Assembly: GCA_009684525.1 (NCBI GenBank)
Contig: WKKR01000002.1
Location: 496,001 to 560,000 of the forward strand
DNA from: Geobacter sp.
GTDB taxonomy: Bacteria; Desulfobacterota; Desulfuromonadia; Geobacterales; DSM-12255
Direction: 5' to 3'
DNA length: 64,000 bases
The translations under genes were made by a program, and so were the position numbers. A model generated the notes under the pieces. That model was not told the DNA's origin, made no database searches, and saw only the letters and a list, made by a program, of their open reading frames with translations. Shown piece by piece: positions 44,674 through 52,187 of this stretch (its first letter is position 1; each line of letters starts with the position of its first letter).

Positions 44674-45234
44674 ATGAAGAGATGGTTGACAGGTGTCCTG
44701 CTCGCCCTGCTCCTGGTTACGGCCGGCGAAGCCGGGGCCTGTGTCGGCAAGATCCTCTATATCGGCATCCCCAATGCCCCGGCCGAGCAGGTACTGGCCG
44801 AACTGGTCGCCACCCTCGTCAGCGAGCGGACCGGCACCACGGTCAAGATCCTTCCGTTCAAGGATTCCCGTGAACTCTATGCAGCGGTGAAGAAAGGGAG
44901 CGTGGGGCTGGTGATCGAGAACCGCGACCGTGGCTTCGACGTCCTGGGCCGGCCGCGTGAGAGCAATCCGAAAACAGCCATGGAAACGCTACGCCGTGAG
45001 TACCAGCGTACCCTGAACATGGTCTGGCTGGAGCCCTTCGGCGGGAATCCACCCTATGCGCCGGTCATTACCACCGAGACCCTGAGTTCGCTCCCCGCGC
45101 TGCCCAAGCTTTTGAACAAGCTGGCCGGCATGCTGACCGAGGATGTCTGTGCCAGGCTGGTCAAGGCTGCCAGGGGTGATGACAGGACGAAAAAGGTGGC
45201 GCGCGATTTCCTCAAATCCAAACGGCTGATCTGA
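44674..45234 (+). CDS. Exported OpuAC-like ligand-binding protein
   Basis: A 186-aa exported protein. Start ATG 44674 follows GGAGGA; the TTG at 44653 is less likely. Signal peptide about residues 4-21 (VLLALLLVTAGEAGA). The sequence YIGIPNAPAEQVLAELVATL, RTGTTVKILPFKDSRELYAAV and KGSVGLVIEN resembles one lobe of glycine-betaine/OpuAC-type binding proteins. It is shorter than those (about 250-300 aa), so only a partial fold is expected. No ABC transporter is linked. It sits ahead of the ResB-like gene and may bind a ligand for the permease further downstream. Confidence 0.65.
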   Translation: MKRWLTGVLLALLLVTAGEAGACVGKILYIGIPNAPAEQVLAELVATLVSERTGTTVKILPFKDSRELYAAVKKGSVGLVIENRDRGFDVLGRPRESNPKTAMETLRREYQRTLNMVWLEPFGGNPPYAPVITTETLSSLPALPKLLNKLAGMLTEDVCARLVKAARGDDRTKKVARDFLKSKRLI

Positions 45235-45257
45235 GGGGCATCGCCTCCTTCCCCGTC

Positions 45258-46190
45258 ATGCTCGATCGCCTCTGGAGATTCCTCACTTCGACCCGGTTCG
45301 CCATCATCCTCTTCGGGGTGATCGCCTGCCTGTCGCTCGTGGGAACCATTCCCGGCCTGGAGACGATCTACCGTCAGATGCCGTTCCGGGGGCTGCTCGG
45401 GATCCTCGGCCTCTGTACCCTCTGCTGCACGGTGCGCAGGTGGAAGGGGATCGCTTGGCAGGTCCATCTGGTCCATGCCGGCGTGATCCTGACCCTGGCA
45501 GGCGGGATGATCGGCGGACTCGGCTCGGTTGCGACCGTCAACATCTACGAGGGGGATACGGTCGATACTGCCTTTCGCTGGGACCTGGAGCAGGATGCTC
45601 CCTTGGGCTTCTCCCTGACGGTCACCGACATTAACACCGATTACTACCCGGTTCCGGTCAAGGTGGGTGTCCTGCACGACGGGGAAAAGGAAGGGCTCTT
45701 CACCCTGAAGACGGGGGAGAGCTTTGACCTGGGCGGTTACCGGGTACAGGTCAACCGGCTCGACCCGGCCGGCCGGCAGCTCGGGCTGACGGTGTCGCAG
45801 AAGGGCCAACGGGTCGGTACGGCCGTTACCGACGGTAAAACGGATCTCCCCGCGGGGTTCCCCTACACGTTCAAGCTGGTGGCCTTCCAGAATCCCAAGC
45901 TCAAGCGGATGTGGGTATCCCTTCGCCTGAGCCGGGGGGGAGAGCTCCTTGCCGAAGGGGTGAGCGAGGTCAACAGCCCGTTGGACTGGGACGGGTTCTC
46001 GTTCTTCAATACCAGGGTCAGTTCGGATGAGGCCGGCCGGCTGTATGCCGGCATTCAGATCGTGAAGGACCCCGGTCGCCAGGTCGCCTTTGCCGGTCTG
46101 CTGATAACGTCGCTGGGGGTAGTGCTTGCCTTTGTCCGGAGGATGTCCGGCCGTGGGAACCGACCTGCCGCGGCTCCGGAACAGGGGTGA
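45258..46190 (+). CDS. ResB-like cytochrome c biogenesis protein
   Basis: A 310-aa membrane protein. Helices at about residues 14-34 (FAIILFGVIACLSLVGTIPG), 45-60, 67-90 (VHLVHAGVILTLAGGMIGGL) and 275-293 frame a periplasmic domain of about 180 residues. The LTSTRFAI start, the HLVHAGVILTLAGG segment and the final membrane helix are typical of ResB, part of the system II heme delivery/attachment complex with CcsA (ResC). It is shorter than classic ResB (about 450-550). No ccsA gene is adjacent; a partner elsewhere is needed. Its place in a multiheme-cytochrome array suggests dedicated heme attachment or reduction. Confidence 0.78.
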   Translation: MLDRLWRFLTSTRFAIILFGVIACLSLVGTIPGLETIYRQMPFRGLLGILGLCTLCCTVRRWKGIAWQVHLVHAGVILTLAGGMIGGLGSVATVNIYEGDTVDTAFRWDLEQDAPLGFSLTVTDINTDYYPVPVKVGVLHDGEKEGLFTLKTGESFDLGGYRVQVNRLDPAGRQLGLTVSQKGQRVGTAVTDGKTDLPAGFPYTFKLVAFQNPKLKRMWVSLRLSRGGELLAEGVSEVNSPLDWDGFSFFNTRVSSDEAGRLYAGIQIVKDPGRQVAFAGLLITSLGVVLAFVRRMSGRGNRPAAAPEQG

Positions 46191-46211
46191 GAGGAATGGA
46201 GAGCGTGCAGC

Positions 46212-48116
46212 ATGTTGCGTAGATTGCTGGAAATGAGACGGGCACCGCAGTGCGATATCCATGGCAGCTCGGCGCGGACGGTGAACCGGGCGCTCGTCTG
46301 GATGGTGCTGGCCTCCATTTCCCTGGTCATCTGGCATGTCTGGGTCTATGGCCCGAGCGGCCACGCAGCCCCTTACCAGGGGGAGGCGAGGTCGTTCCCG
46401 CTGCTCCTCGGCGCCGAGGTCTGGGATCTTCTCACCAACAAACACGGTATCCTGGCGGAACTACGGGAGGTATTCCCCTATTTCATCGTCGGGGTGCTCC
46501 TGGCGGGGTATCTGCGCACCTACAAGATCGCTGTCAAACTGCAGGCGATGTTGCGCAAGTACGGGGTCCTGAGCGTATTCCTGGCTTCCTTTGTCGGGAT
46601 CATCACGCCGCTGTGCGCCTGTGGCACCCTGACGACCGCGGTGAGCCTGCTGTTCGCCGGCCTGCCGCTGGCGCCGGTCATGGCGCTCATGGTGACTTCG
46701 CCCCTTTTGAGCCCCTCGACCTATCTCCTGACGCTGAACGACCTTGGCCCGGAGTGGACGGTGATCAGGACCCTGTCCGCCTTTTCCATGGGGATATTCG
46801 CTGGTCTGGTCACCCACTTCCTCTGGAAGCGGGGGCTCTTGGGAGAAAACCTCTTTATCGAAGGGGCCGTCGTCAGGGGGGATTTCCACGACGAGGACTA
46901 TCCTGACGAGCGCCTGCGATGCAACTGTCGGCAGAAGTTCGGCAACCGGGTTGCTGTCAGGACCGGGAACACCTTCCTCGTCTTCCTGGCCAAATCGGCT
47001 GAGATGGTCTGGACGGTAGGCAAGTACATCCTGGTCGGCGTTGCCATTGGAGCCATCGTGGAACGGTACATGCCCGCCCAGTGGATCTACCGGTTTTTCG
47101 GCAAGGACGACCCCCTGAACATCGTCTGGGTCACCCTCGGGTCGGTCCCGGTCTTTTTGCACCAGATCAGCGCATCGAGCATCCTCTACCACATCAAGAG
47201 CTCGCTGGACGGGACCCTGGACGGCGGTGTCGGCCTGGCATTCATGATCGGCGGGCCGGTAACCGCCATGCCGACCATGGTGCTCTTCTGGTCGGTGTTC
47301 AAGAAGCGGGTCTTCTTCCTCTATCTCTTTGTCTGCCTTACCGGGACGCTCCTCATCGCCTACGGGTTCAGGGCCGCACTCTTCGTCCCCGGTGTCGATA
47401 CCGGCAATGACCTGCTGCGGGGGGTCCGATCCCTGTCCGGCGGCGTGTCGGCAGTCATCAAGAAGCAGAGCAGCACGGTCAGGATCGTCATGGATCCGAC
47501 GCGGCAGAATGCCATTGCCACCTGCACCAACGATCTGGAGGGGCAGGGAGGGGTGGTGTTCGACGGCTGCAGGGAGAGGTTCCTGGAGCGGTCGGCCGGT
47601 CTCTATGATAACCGCGCCTATGTCGGCAATATCGCCCGCTGGCTGGAAGAGAACAACAGTTCCGCAGTGGGGAGGCAGATCCTCGTCTACACGCTGCACG
47701 ACGACCTCCCCTACCTGGGCAAGGGGGTGCTCGACCGGCTTGCACGCGAAGGCTACTCGGTCAGCGTGCTGACCCGGCGCACTGCGCCGCAGCTCTCCGA
47801 ACCGATGCTCGACCGTACCGGCCAGCTCTGGGTCTTCTGCGGCGGGGCCGGCCCGGAAAGCCGGCTCACGGCGGCCGAGCTGGAGAGGGTTTCTCAATTC
47901 GTCGCCGGGGGCAAGGGGCTGCTCGTGGTGGCGGGGCAATCGCCCGGCGGGACCGATGACCTGTCCGGGGCAAACAGTCTCGCTACCCGGTTCGGGGTCG
48001 AGTTCGCCGGGGTTGCCGATCAGGGGAGCGAGCTCCCCGTCTCCGTTGCCTCCAATCTGTTCAACCGGTCTGCCGAACTCCTCGGCAGGCTGCTCAAACT
48101 TGTCCATAAGGCCTGA
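46212..48116 (+). CDS. Permease (DUF318/ArsP-like) fused to a GATase-like domain
   Basis: A 634-aa protein. N-terminal helices (about residues 25-400, roughly ten) form the permease fold of the PF03773/DUF318 group. The conserved stretches are GIITPLCACGTLTTAVSLL (about residues 135-153) and GSVPVFLHQISASS. Residues about 415-630 are soluble. The end RLTAAELERVSQFVAGGKGLLVV with LWVFCGGAGPES resembles the class I glutamine-amidotransferase-like/DUF4350 fold that follows some membrane proteins. The catalytic triad is not clear. The gene ends 57 bp ahead of the cupin gene. Transport substrate unknown (metal, arsenic-type or sulfur compound are family guesses). Confidence 0.72.
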   Translation: MLRRLLEMRRAPQCDIHGSSARTVNRALVWMVLASISLVIWHVWVYGPSGHAAPYQGEARSFPLLLGAEVWDLLTNKHGILAELREVFPYFIVGVLLAGYLRTYKIAVKLQAMLRKYGVLSVFLASFVGIITPLCACGTLTTAVSLLFAGLPLAPVMALMVTSPLLSPSTYLLTLNDLGPEWTVIRTLSAFSMGIFAGLVTHFLWKRGLLGENLFIEGAVVRGDFHDEDYPDERLRCNCRQKFGNRVAVRTGNTFLVFLAKSAEMVWTVGKYILVGVAIGAIVERYMPAQWIYRFFGKDDPLNIVWVTLGSVPVFLHQISASSILYHIKSSLDGTLDGGVGLAFMIGGPVTAMPTMVLFWSVFKKRVFFLYLFVCLTGTLLIAYGFRAALFVPGVDTGNDLLRGVRSLSGGVSAVIKKQSSTVRIVMDPTRQNAIATCTNDLEGQGGVVFDGCRERFLERSAGLYDNRAYVGNIARWLEENNSSAVGRQILVYTLHDDLPYLGKGVLDRLAREGYSVSVLTRRTAPQLSEPMLDRTGQLWVFCGGAGPESRLTAAELERVSQFVAGGKGLLVVAGQSPGGTDDLSGANSLATRFGVEFAGVADQGSELPVSVASNLFNRSAELLGRLLKLVHKA

Positions 48117-48172
48117 TGCGCCTTGGCGGCAGCCGTACCGGCCGCTTATCAATGTTCGTGCGAGGGGGAAAA

Positions 48173-48493
48173 ATGAAGACACAGGTACTCGATGTCAAGG
48201 AGCTGAAGAAATTCAGCGATGAAAAGCGTCACCAGGAAACGATCTGGTCCGACGACCATGCCAGGATCAGCCTGATCTGCATGAAGCCGGGCCAGGAGAT
48301 CGTCACCCACACCCATCATGGCAGCCATATCTGGATGGTCATGGAAGGGTCGGGCGAATTCCTTTCCGGCGGCCGTCCGCAGACCATCGCGGTCGGGCAG
48401 ATAGTTGTCGTCCCCCCGCTTGAGGATCACGGTATCCGGAACGTCTCCGGGGAAAACCTGGTGATCGCATCGATCATGGCATCGGGCGACTGA
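48173..48493 (+). CDS. Cupin-domain protein
   Basis: A 106-aa single-domain cupin. The metal-binding motif 1 is HTHHGSHIWMVMEGSGEF (His at about residues 45-50, Glu at about 56), and motif 2 is VVPPLEDHGIRNVSG. AGGGGG precedes ATG 48173. Cupins of this size often act as ligand sensors or small isomerases/dioxygenases. It directly precedes the PqqD/radical SAM/SPASM trio, so it may act in the same peptide-modification pathway, or only share the transcript. Confidence 0.85.
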   Translation: MKTQVLDVKELKKFSDEKRHQETIWSDDHARISLICMKPGQEIVTHTHHGSHIWMVMEGSGEFLSGGRPQTIAVGQIVVVPPLEDHGIRNVSGENLVIASIMASGD

Positions 48494-48560
48494 CCGGTTG
48501 CTGCGGGGATGTCTCGCGCACGACAGTCGGACGTATAATGAACGATGAAGGAGCAGGCCA

Positions 48561-48872
48561 ATGCAGAAAATCCAGCGTAACCCCGATGTGCTCTGGCGCG
48601 AGGAGGAAGGTGCCCGCGAAGAGGCCATGGCCGGGCTTGACCGCGGCGAGGATGCGGCAGAGGTCGGGACTGCCCTCCTCTTTGCCAACGGGCAGATGCT
48701 GGTCCTGAACATGCTCGGTGCCGACATCTGGCAGAGCTGCGAGGGGAAGAGCATCGACGAACTGGTTGCCGGGCTTCTGGAGGAGTACGAGGTGGAGGAG
48801 GCGGTGCTCCGAGCCGATGTGACGGCATTCCTCGCCGAGCTCACGGGCAAGGGGTTCATCCGGTATGCATGA
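48561..48872 (+). CDS. PqqD-family peptide chaperone (GeoRSP type)
   Basis: A 103-aa protein of the PqqD fold, the RiPP recognition element that binds the leader of a precursor peptide for a radical SAM enzyme. The body has GTALLFANGQMLVLNMLGADIW, then EGKSIDELVAGLLEEYEVEE and DVTAFLAELTGKGFI, the PqqD pattern. AAGGAG (48547-48552) stands 8 bp ahead of the ATG. Its last 8 bases overlap the radical SAM gene, so translation is coupled. In Geobacter genomes this gene, an rSAM/SPASM enzyme and a SPASM protein form the GeoRSP system; the present order matches. Confidence 0.88.
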   Translation: MQKIQRNPDVLWREEEGAREEAMAGLDRGEDAAEVGTALLFANGQMLVLNMLGADIWQSCEGKSIDELVAGLLEEYEVEEAVLRADVTAFLAELTGKGFIRYA

Positions 48873-49866
48873 CTGGATCGTCAAGGCACCGCTCACCATC
48901 AACTGGGCGCTGAACAACAGCTGCAACTTCCGTTGCCGCCACTGTTACAGCCGGGTCGACACCGACCGGGAACTCGACCGTGAGACGCTGTGCGCCGCCC
49001 TGGCCAGGGTGGCCAAGGCAGGGGTGCTGGCGGTGAACTTCGGCGGCGGGGAGCCGCTTCTGCGCCCCGACCTCCTGGAGATCGCCGCGTGCGCGGCGGA
49101 AAGCGGCCTGCAGGTCTCCATGAACAGCAACGGCTACCTGATCGATGCCGCGACTGCCCGCGCCCTCAAAGACGCCGGGTTTGCCAAGATCGGCATCAGC
49201 ATCGACAGCCATCTCCCCGAGGTGCACGATGCCTTCCGCGGCGTTCCCGGCAGTCACGAGCGGGCCTGCGCGGCACTCGGGCACCTTGCCGCTGCCGGGG
49301 TCCGCACCTCCCTCTCTACGGTCATCTGCCGGATCAATCACGGCCAGCTCGAAGAGCTCGTCTCCTTTGCCCTGCGCCACGGGGTGGAACAGCTCAATGT
49401 ACATAACTTCAAGTGCGCCGGGCTCGGGCTGGCCAACCGGGACGAACTGGATCTCGACCCCGGCGAATGGCGCGCGTTCTACCGCGAAGCCCTGGCTGCG
49501 CGGGAGCGGGGCGTCGGTATCGACCTTTCCTTCGACGATCCGATCATCGCTTCCCTCGGACTCAAGGGGGGGGCGGGCTCGCTGGTGAAGGGGAGCGTTT
49601 GCGGCAAGCTCTCCCTCAACATCAAGAGCAACGGTGACATCACCCCCTGCGGCTTCATCCCCATCGTCATCGGCAACGTCGTCACCGACGACCTGGCCGA
49701 ACTCTGGCGGAGTTCGCCGGTCCTCGGCAAGCTGCGCCACAAGGAGCCTGCCGGGAAGTGCGTCTCCTGCGGGCATTACGATGAATGTCTCGGCGGCTGC
49801 AGCGCCCGCGCTCTTGCCATCGGCGGCGATTTCAATGCCCCCGACCCCCACTGCTGGGAAGAGTGA
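48865..49866 (+). CDS. Radical SAM/SPASM peptide-modifying enzyme (GeoRSP type)
   Basis: A 333-aa radical SAM enzyme. The cluster motif is CNFRCRHCY near residue 14-22 (Cys x3 Cys x2 Cys). Next come NFGGGEPLLRPDL and NSNGYLIDAAT, the SAM-binding region. The C-terminal SPASM domain holds cysteines for auxiliary Fe-S clusters: GSVCGKLS, TPCGFIP, CVSCGHYDEC and GGCSAR. SPASM enzymes typically make carbon-based cross-links or modify Cys/Tyr side chains in ribosomal peptides. The preceding PqqD gene overlaps it by 8 bp and the SPASM gene follows 7 bp later. The substrate is not adjacent; a 19-codon ORF at 37951 is one candidate. Confidence 0.92.
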   Translation: MHDWIVKAPLTINWALNNSCNFRCRHCYSRVDTDRELDRETLCAALARVAKAGVLAVNFGGGEPLLRPDLLEIAACAAESGLQVSMNSNGYLIDAATARALKDAGFAKIGISIDSHLPEVHDAFRGVPGSHERACAALGHLAAAGVRTSLSTVICRINHGQLEELVSFALRHGVEQLNVHNFKCAGLGLANRDELDLDPGEWRAFYREALAARERGVGIDLSFDDPIIASLGLKGGAGSLVKGSVCGKLSLNIKSNGDITPCGFIPIVIGNVVTDDLAELWRSSPVLGKLRHKEPAGKCVSCGHYDECLGGCSARALAIGGDFNAPDPHCWEE

Positions 49867-49873
49867 CGCGGGG

Positions 49874-50761
49874 ATGGAGCTCCGTTCTCCCATCAGGCTC
49901 TACTGGGACATCTCCCCACTTCCCGCTGCTCCCCCCGACTACGGCCGCATCTCTGCCCAGGTTGCGGTCAGCAGGGTCCTAAGCCTCAACCTCACCGATC
50001 TCGGCCCCTCCCTGAGCCCTGCAACGCTCCTGGTGCTGCGGGATCTCTCCCTGCCGCAGCTGTCGCTCACCGTTTCCGCCAAGGCCCTGCAGCAGGCGCT
50101 TGCCCTCCCTGAAGCGGGAAAGGCTCAGAAACTCCTGGTGGACTGCGCCCATGCCGGCGAGGTGGAGGAGGCCGGCACCGCGCTCCTGGCACGAAGCGAC
50201 AAGCCTGGCGGAGTCTCCTTCCGGGTGGGCCGGGAGAATCTGGCCGATCTGCCGACGGTGGCGGCATGGTGCGAGCGGCACCGCGTCGAGCTGGTGCTGC
50301 CCATGGAGCGGCTGGTTACGGGAGAGGACCCGCTCTGTCTCGACCGGCAGGAGCAGGCGGAACTCTCCGGGCGACTGGCTGCGGCATGCTCTCTGGAAGC
50401 CCTTTCGGTAACCATCCACGATCCCTTTCTCTGGAGGATCTTCCATCCGCGGGTCCCGTTTCCCGATGGGGTCTGCCAGGCCGCCAATACCATGCTCTAT
50501 GTCGATCCGTTGGGGGACGTCTACCCCTGCCCGGCCATGCCGGTCCGGCTCGGCAGCCTTTTAACGCAGTCGTGGCGCGAGATCGTCGCTTCAGGGAAAA
50601 AGCAGGAGGTGCGCCGGCGGATTCTGGCGCTGCCTGAGGCGTGTAGCGGTTGTGGGCGACAGGCCGACTGCCGGGGGGGGTGTCGGGGGCGGGGCTATGC
50701 CGGGCGCAAGGAATGGGACGATGTCGATCCCGGCTGCGGCGAGACTCCGGGGGCGGAGTAG
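49874..50761 (+). CDS. SPASM-domain protein without radical SAM motif (GeoRSP type)
   Basis: A 295-aa companion of the radical SAM enzyme. The N-terminal TIM-like half lacks the CxxxCxxC motif (it begins RLYWDISPLPAAPPDYG). The C-terminal SPASM part has GVCQAANTMLYVDPLGDVYPCPAMP and CSGCGRQADC with CRGGCRGR. It therefore probably binds Fe-S clusters without cleaving SAM. The ATG 49874 lies 7 bp after the upstream stop. Together with the PqqD and rSAM genes it makes the GeoRSP trio. It may act as an electron-transfer or substrate-binding partner. Confidence 0.85.
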   Translation: MELRSPIRLYWDISPLPAAPPDYGRISAQVAVSRVLSLNLTDLGPSLSPATLLVLRDLSLPQLSLTVSAKALQQALALPEAGKAQKLLVDCAHAGEVEEAGTALLARSDKPGGVSFRVGRENLADLPTVAAWCERHRVELVLPMERLVTGEDPLCLDRQEQAELSGRLAAACSLEALSVTIHDPFLWRIFHPRVPFPDGVCQAANTMLYVDPLGDVYPCPAMPVRLGSLLTQSWREIVASGKKQEVRRRILALPEACSGCGRQADCRGGCRGRGYAGRKEWDDVDPGCGETPGAE

Positions 50762-50766
50762 CGCAT

Positions 50767-50794
50767 GAGAGGCCGCCGCGCTGCACGGCCTCTC
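50767..50794. terminator. Hairpin between the convergent SPASM and Hsp20 genes
   Basis: A perfect 9-bp stem, GAGAGGCCG (50767-50775) with CGGCCTCTC (50786-50794), and a 10-base loop. There is no U-tract on either side, so its efficiency as a terminator is uncertain. Confidence 0.5.
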
Positions 50795-50807
50795 GCTGCA
50801 CCGGACA

Positions 50808-51200
50808 TCATTGCACCTGTACTTCGATCTTGCGGGGCTTGAGCGCTTCCAGCTTGGCCAGGTGCAGGGCAAGCACCCCCTGGACGAACTCCGCCCTGGT
50901 CTTGTCCGGGTCGATGGTCTCAGGGAGCTGGAACTGGCGGTAGTAGCTGTGTAGTTCGAATTCCCGGTAGATCTCTTTGGCTTCCCCCTTCGGTTTCACC
51001 TGCCCCTGGATGGTCAGAATCCCCTTGTCGATGCCGATCTCCAGGTCTTCCTTGCCGATCCCCGGCATGTCCGCCAGGATGGTCATCCCTTCCGCTGTTT
51101 CGATGATGTCCACTGCCGGCCTGATATAGCGCTCATCCGAGCGGGTCTCCTCGCGGGGAGCCGGTGTCTGCTCCTGGGTAGTCAATCTATCGTTTGTCAT
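50808..51200 (-). CDS. Hsp20/alpha-crystallin small heat-shock protein
   Basis: ATP-independent holdase. The start at 51200 (about 130 aa) is preferred because AAAGGGGG stands 9 bp upstream; the ATG at 51230 overlaps the upstream gene. The alpha-crystallin domain (about residues 25-115) has the elements YIRPAVDIIET, MTILADMPGI, LEIGIDKGILTI and EFELHSYYRQFQLP, then the ADDLG-like end AEFVQGVLALHLAK. The C-terminal IxI-type anchor is IEVQV. It is the second gene of an hsp20 pair. Confidence 0.9.
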   Translation of the reverse strand: MTNDRLTTQEQTPAPREETRSDERYIRPAVDIIETAEGMTILADMPGIGKEDLEIGIDKGILTIQGQVKPKGEAKEIYREFELHSYYRQFQLPETIDPDKTRAEFVQGVLALHLAKLEALKPRKIEVQVQ

Positions 51201-51226
51201 GTTCAGGTTCCCCCTTTCGCTCATGT

Positions 51227-51679
51227 TCATGCCGCCTGGATGGCGATCTTCTTCGGTTTTGCCGCTGCCGCCTTGGGCAGGGTGACGGTCAGGACCCCGT
51301 TCTGGCAGGTGGCCGATACCTTGTCACTGTCGATCTCCACGGGGAGCTCGATGGTGCGCGAGAAACTGCCGCTGCCCCGTTCGCTGCGGTGCCAGACGTG
51401 GTTGTTCCCTTCGCCGGCAAACGGCTTGCGCTCTCCGGCCAGGGTCAGGGTGTTGCGCAGGGCCGTCATGTCCAGCCGTGTCGGATCTACGCCGGGGATC
51501 AGGGCCTCCACGTAAATGGCATTGTCATCCTCGGTGAGATTCAGCAAGGGAAAGCGCCGGCTCCCCCCCTGGCTCAGAAAGGCAGGTACCAGGACCCGCC
51601 CCATGCCCGCCCCTCGCAGGGCTTCGTCCATTTCGCGCCGCAGGCTGTCGAGTTCTCTGAATACATCCCAGCTTGCCAT
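51227..51679 (-). CDS. Hsp20/alpha-crystallin small heat-shock protein
   Basis: First of two adjacent small heat-shock genes, 150 aa. Features: N-terminal WDVFRELDSLRREMDEALRG, then the alpha-crystallin domain (about residues 42-140) with FPLLNLTEDDNAIYVEAL, LDMTALRNTLTLAGERKPF, FSRTIELPVEIDSDKV and NGVLTVTLPKAAAAKPKKI. The ends of the two paralogues differ, so hetero-oligomers are possible. A sigma-70-type promoter is predicted at 51726-51753 on the minus strand. GGAGGAG precedes ATG 51679. The two genes form an operon. Confidence 0.92.
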   Translation of the reverse strand: MASWDVFRELDSLRREMDEALRGAGMGRVLVPAFLSQGGSRRFPLLNLTEDDNAIYVEALIPGVDPTRLDMTALRNTLTLAGERKPFAGEGNNHVWHRSERGSGSFSRTIELPVEIDSDKVSATCQNGVLTVTLPKAAAAKPKKIAIQAA

Positions 51680-51725
51680 TGCTTGTCTCCTCCTTCTGTC
51701 GAGAGTGTTGGCTGCTTCTGGCGGA

Positions 51726-51753
51726 AATATAAGCAGCGCTTTCCGAAAATCAA
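51726..51753 (-). promoter_or_regulatory. Candidate promoter of the hsp20 operon
   Basis: On the minus strand: -35 TTGATT (51748-51753), 16-bp spacer, -10 TATATT (51726-51731). Neither CIRCE nor a clear heat-shock sigma-32 promoter is visible here. Confidence 0.5.
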
Positions 51754-51784
51754 GGGGGTGTCCGGCTGGCCCGCCATAAAATCC

Positions 51785-51814
51785 TTTACAAACCGGGCAG
51801 CTTTATTCTATAGT
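51785..51814 (+). promoter_or_regulatory. Promoter of tRNA-Ser(GGA)
   Basis: -35 TTTACA (51785-51790), 18-bp spacer, -10 TATAGT (51809-51814), about 10 bp upstream of the mature tRNA start. It may also serve the SRP RNA 84 bp further. Confidence 0.65.
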
Positions 51815-51824
51815 CCGTTGCTGC

Positions 51825-51915
51825 GGAGAGATGTCCGAGCGGCTGAAGGAGCACGATTGGAAATCGTGTGTACGCTAATACCGTACCGAGGGTTCAAATC
51901 CCTCTCTCTCCGCCA
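51825..51915 (+). tRNA. tRNA-Ser (anticodon GGA)
   Basis: Acceptor GGAGAGA/TCTCTCC, anticodon arm CACGATTGGAAATCGTG with GGA, long variable arm (GTACGCTAATACCGTAC), T-arm GGGTTCAAATCCC, encoded CCA (51913-51915). It precedes the SRP RNA gene. Confidence 0.97.
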
Positions 51916-51998
51916 GATTTATTCCCAACGTCCCGCTCAGTGCCACCCAAGGCTGGTCAGCCGGAGCCCCCACAGGCAGGTCTTGCCCACGTCCAGCT

Positions 51999-52137
51999 CT
52001 TTGCGGATACGGCTGATAGCTGGGTCCCACGCAATGGAAGGTTATGAACCCCGTCAGGTCCGGAAGGAAGCAGCGGCAGTAACCGCCTCCGTGTGCCGTG
52101 GGGTAACCCAGCTATCAGCCGTGTCCGCAAAGTTTTT
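51999..52137 (+). ncRNA. ffs: 4.5S/SRP RNA
   Basis: Bacterial signal recognition particle RNA of the small type. The conserved domain IV reads GTTATGAACCCCGTCAGG then CCGGAAGGAAGCAGCGGCAG (52041-52080), the Ffh-binding GGAA tetraloop region. A long closing stem pairs TTGCGGATACGGCTGATAGC (52001-52020) with GCTATCAGCCGTGTCCGCAA (52111-52130), and T5 follows (52133-52137). It precedes dnaX by 50 bp. Exact ends are estimated from the stem. Confidence 0.95.
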
Positions 52138-52187
52138 CCAGCCCGTGCTCCCAACCTGATCGCTCGGCACCCAACGAGGCCATCGTC

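Noticed and set aside
51680-51824. CIRCE or sigma-32 element ahead of the hsp20 operon
   Set aside because: No TTAGCACTC-type inverted repeat and no CTTGAAA/CCCCAT pair; only a sigma-70-like promoter is visible.
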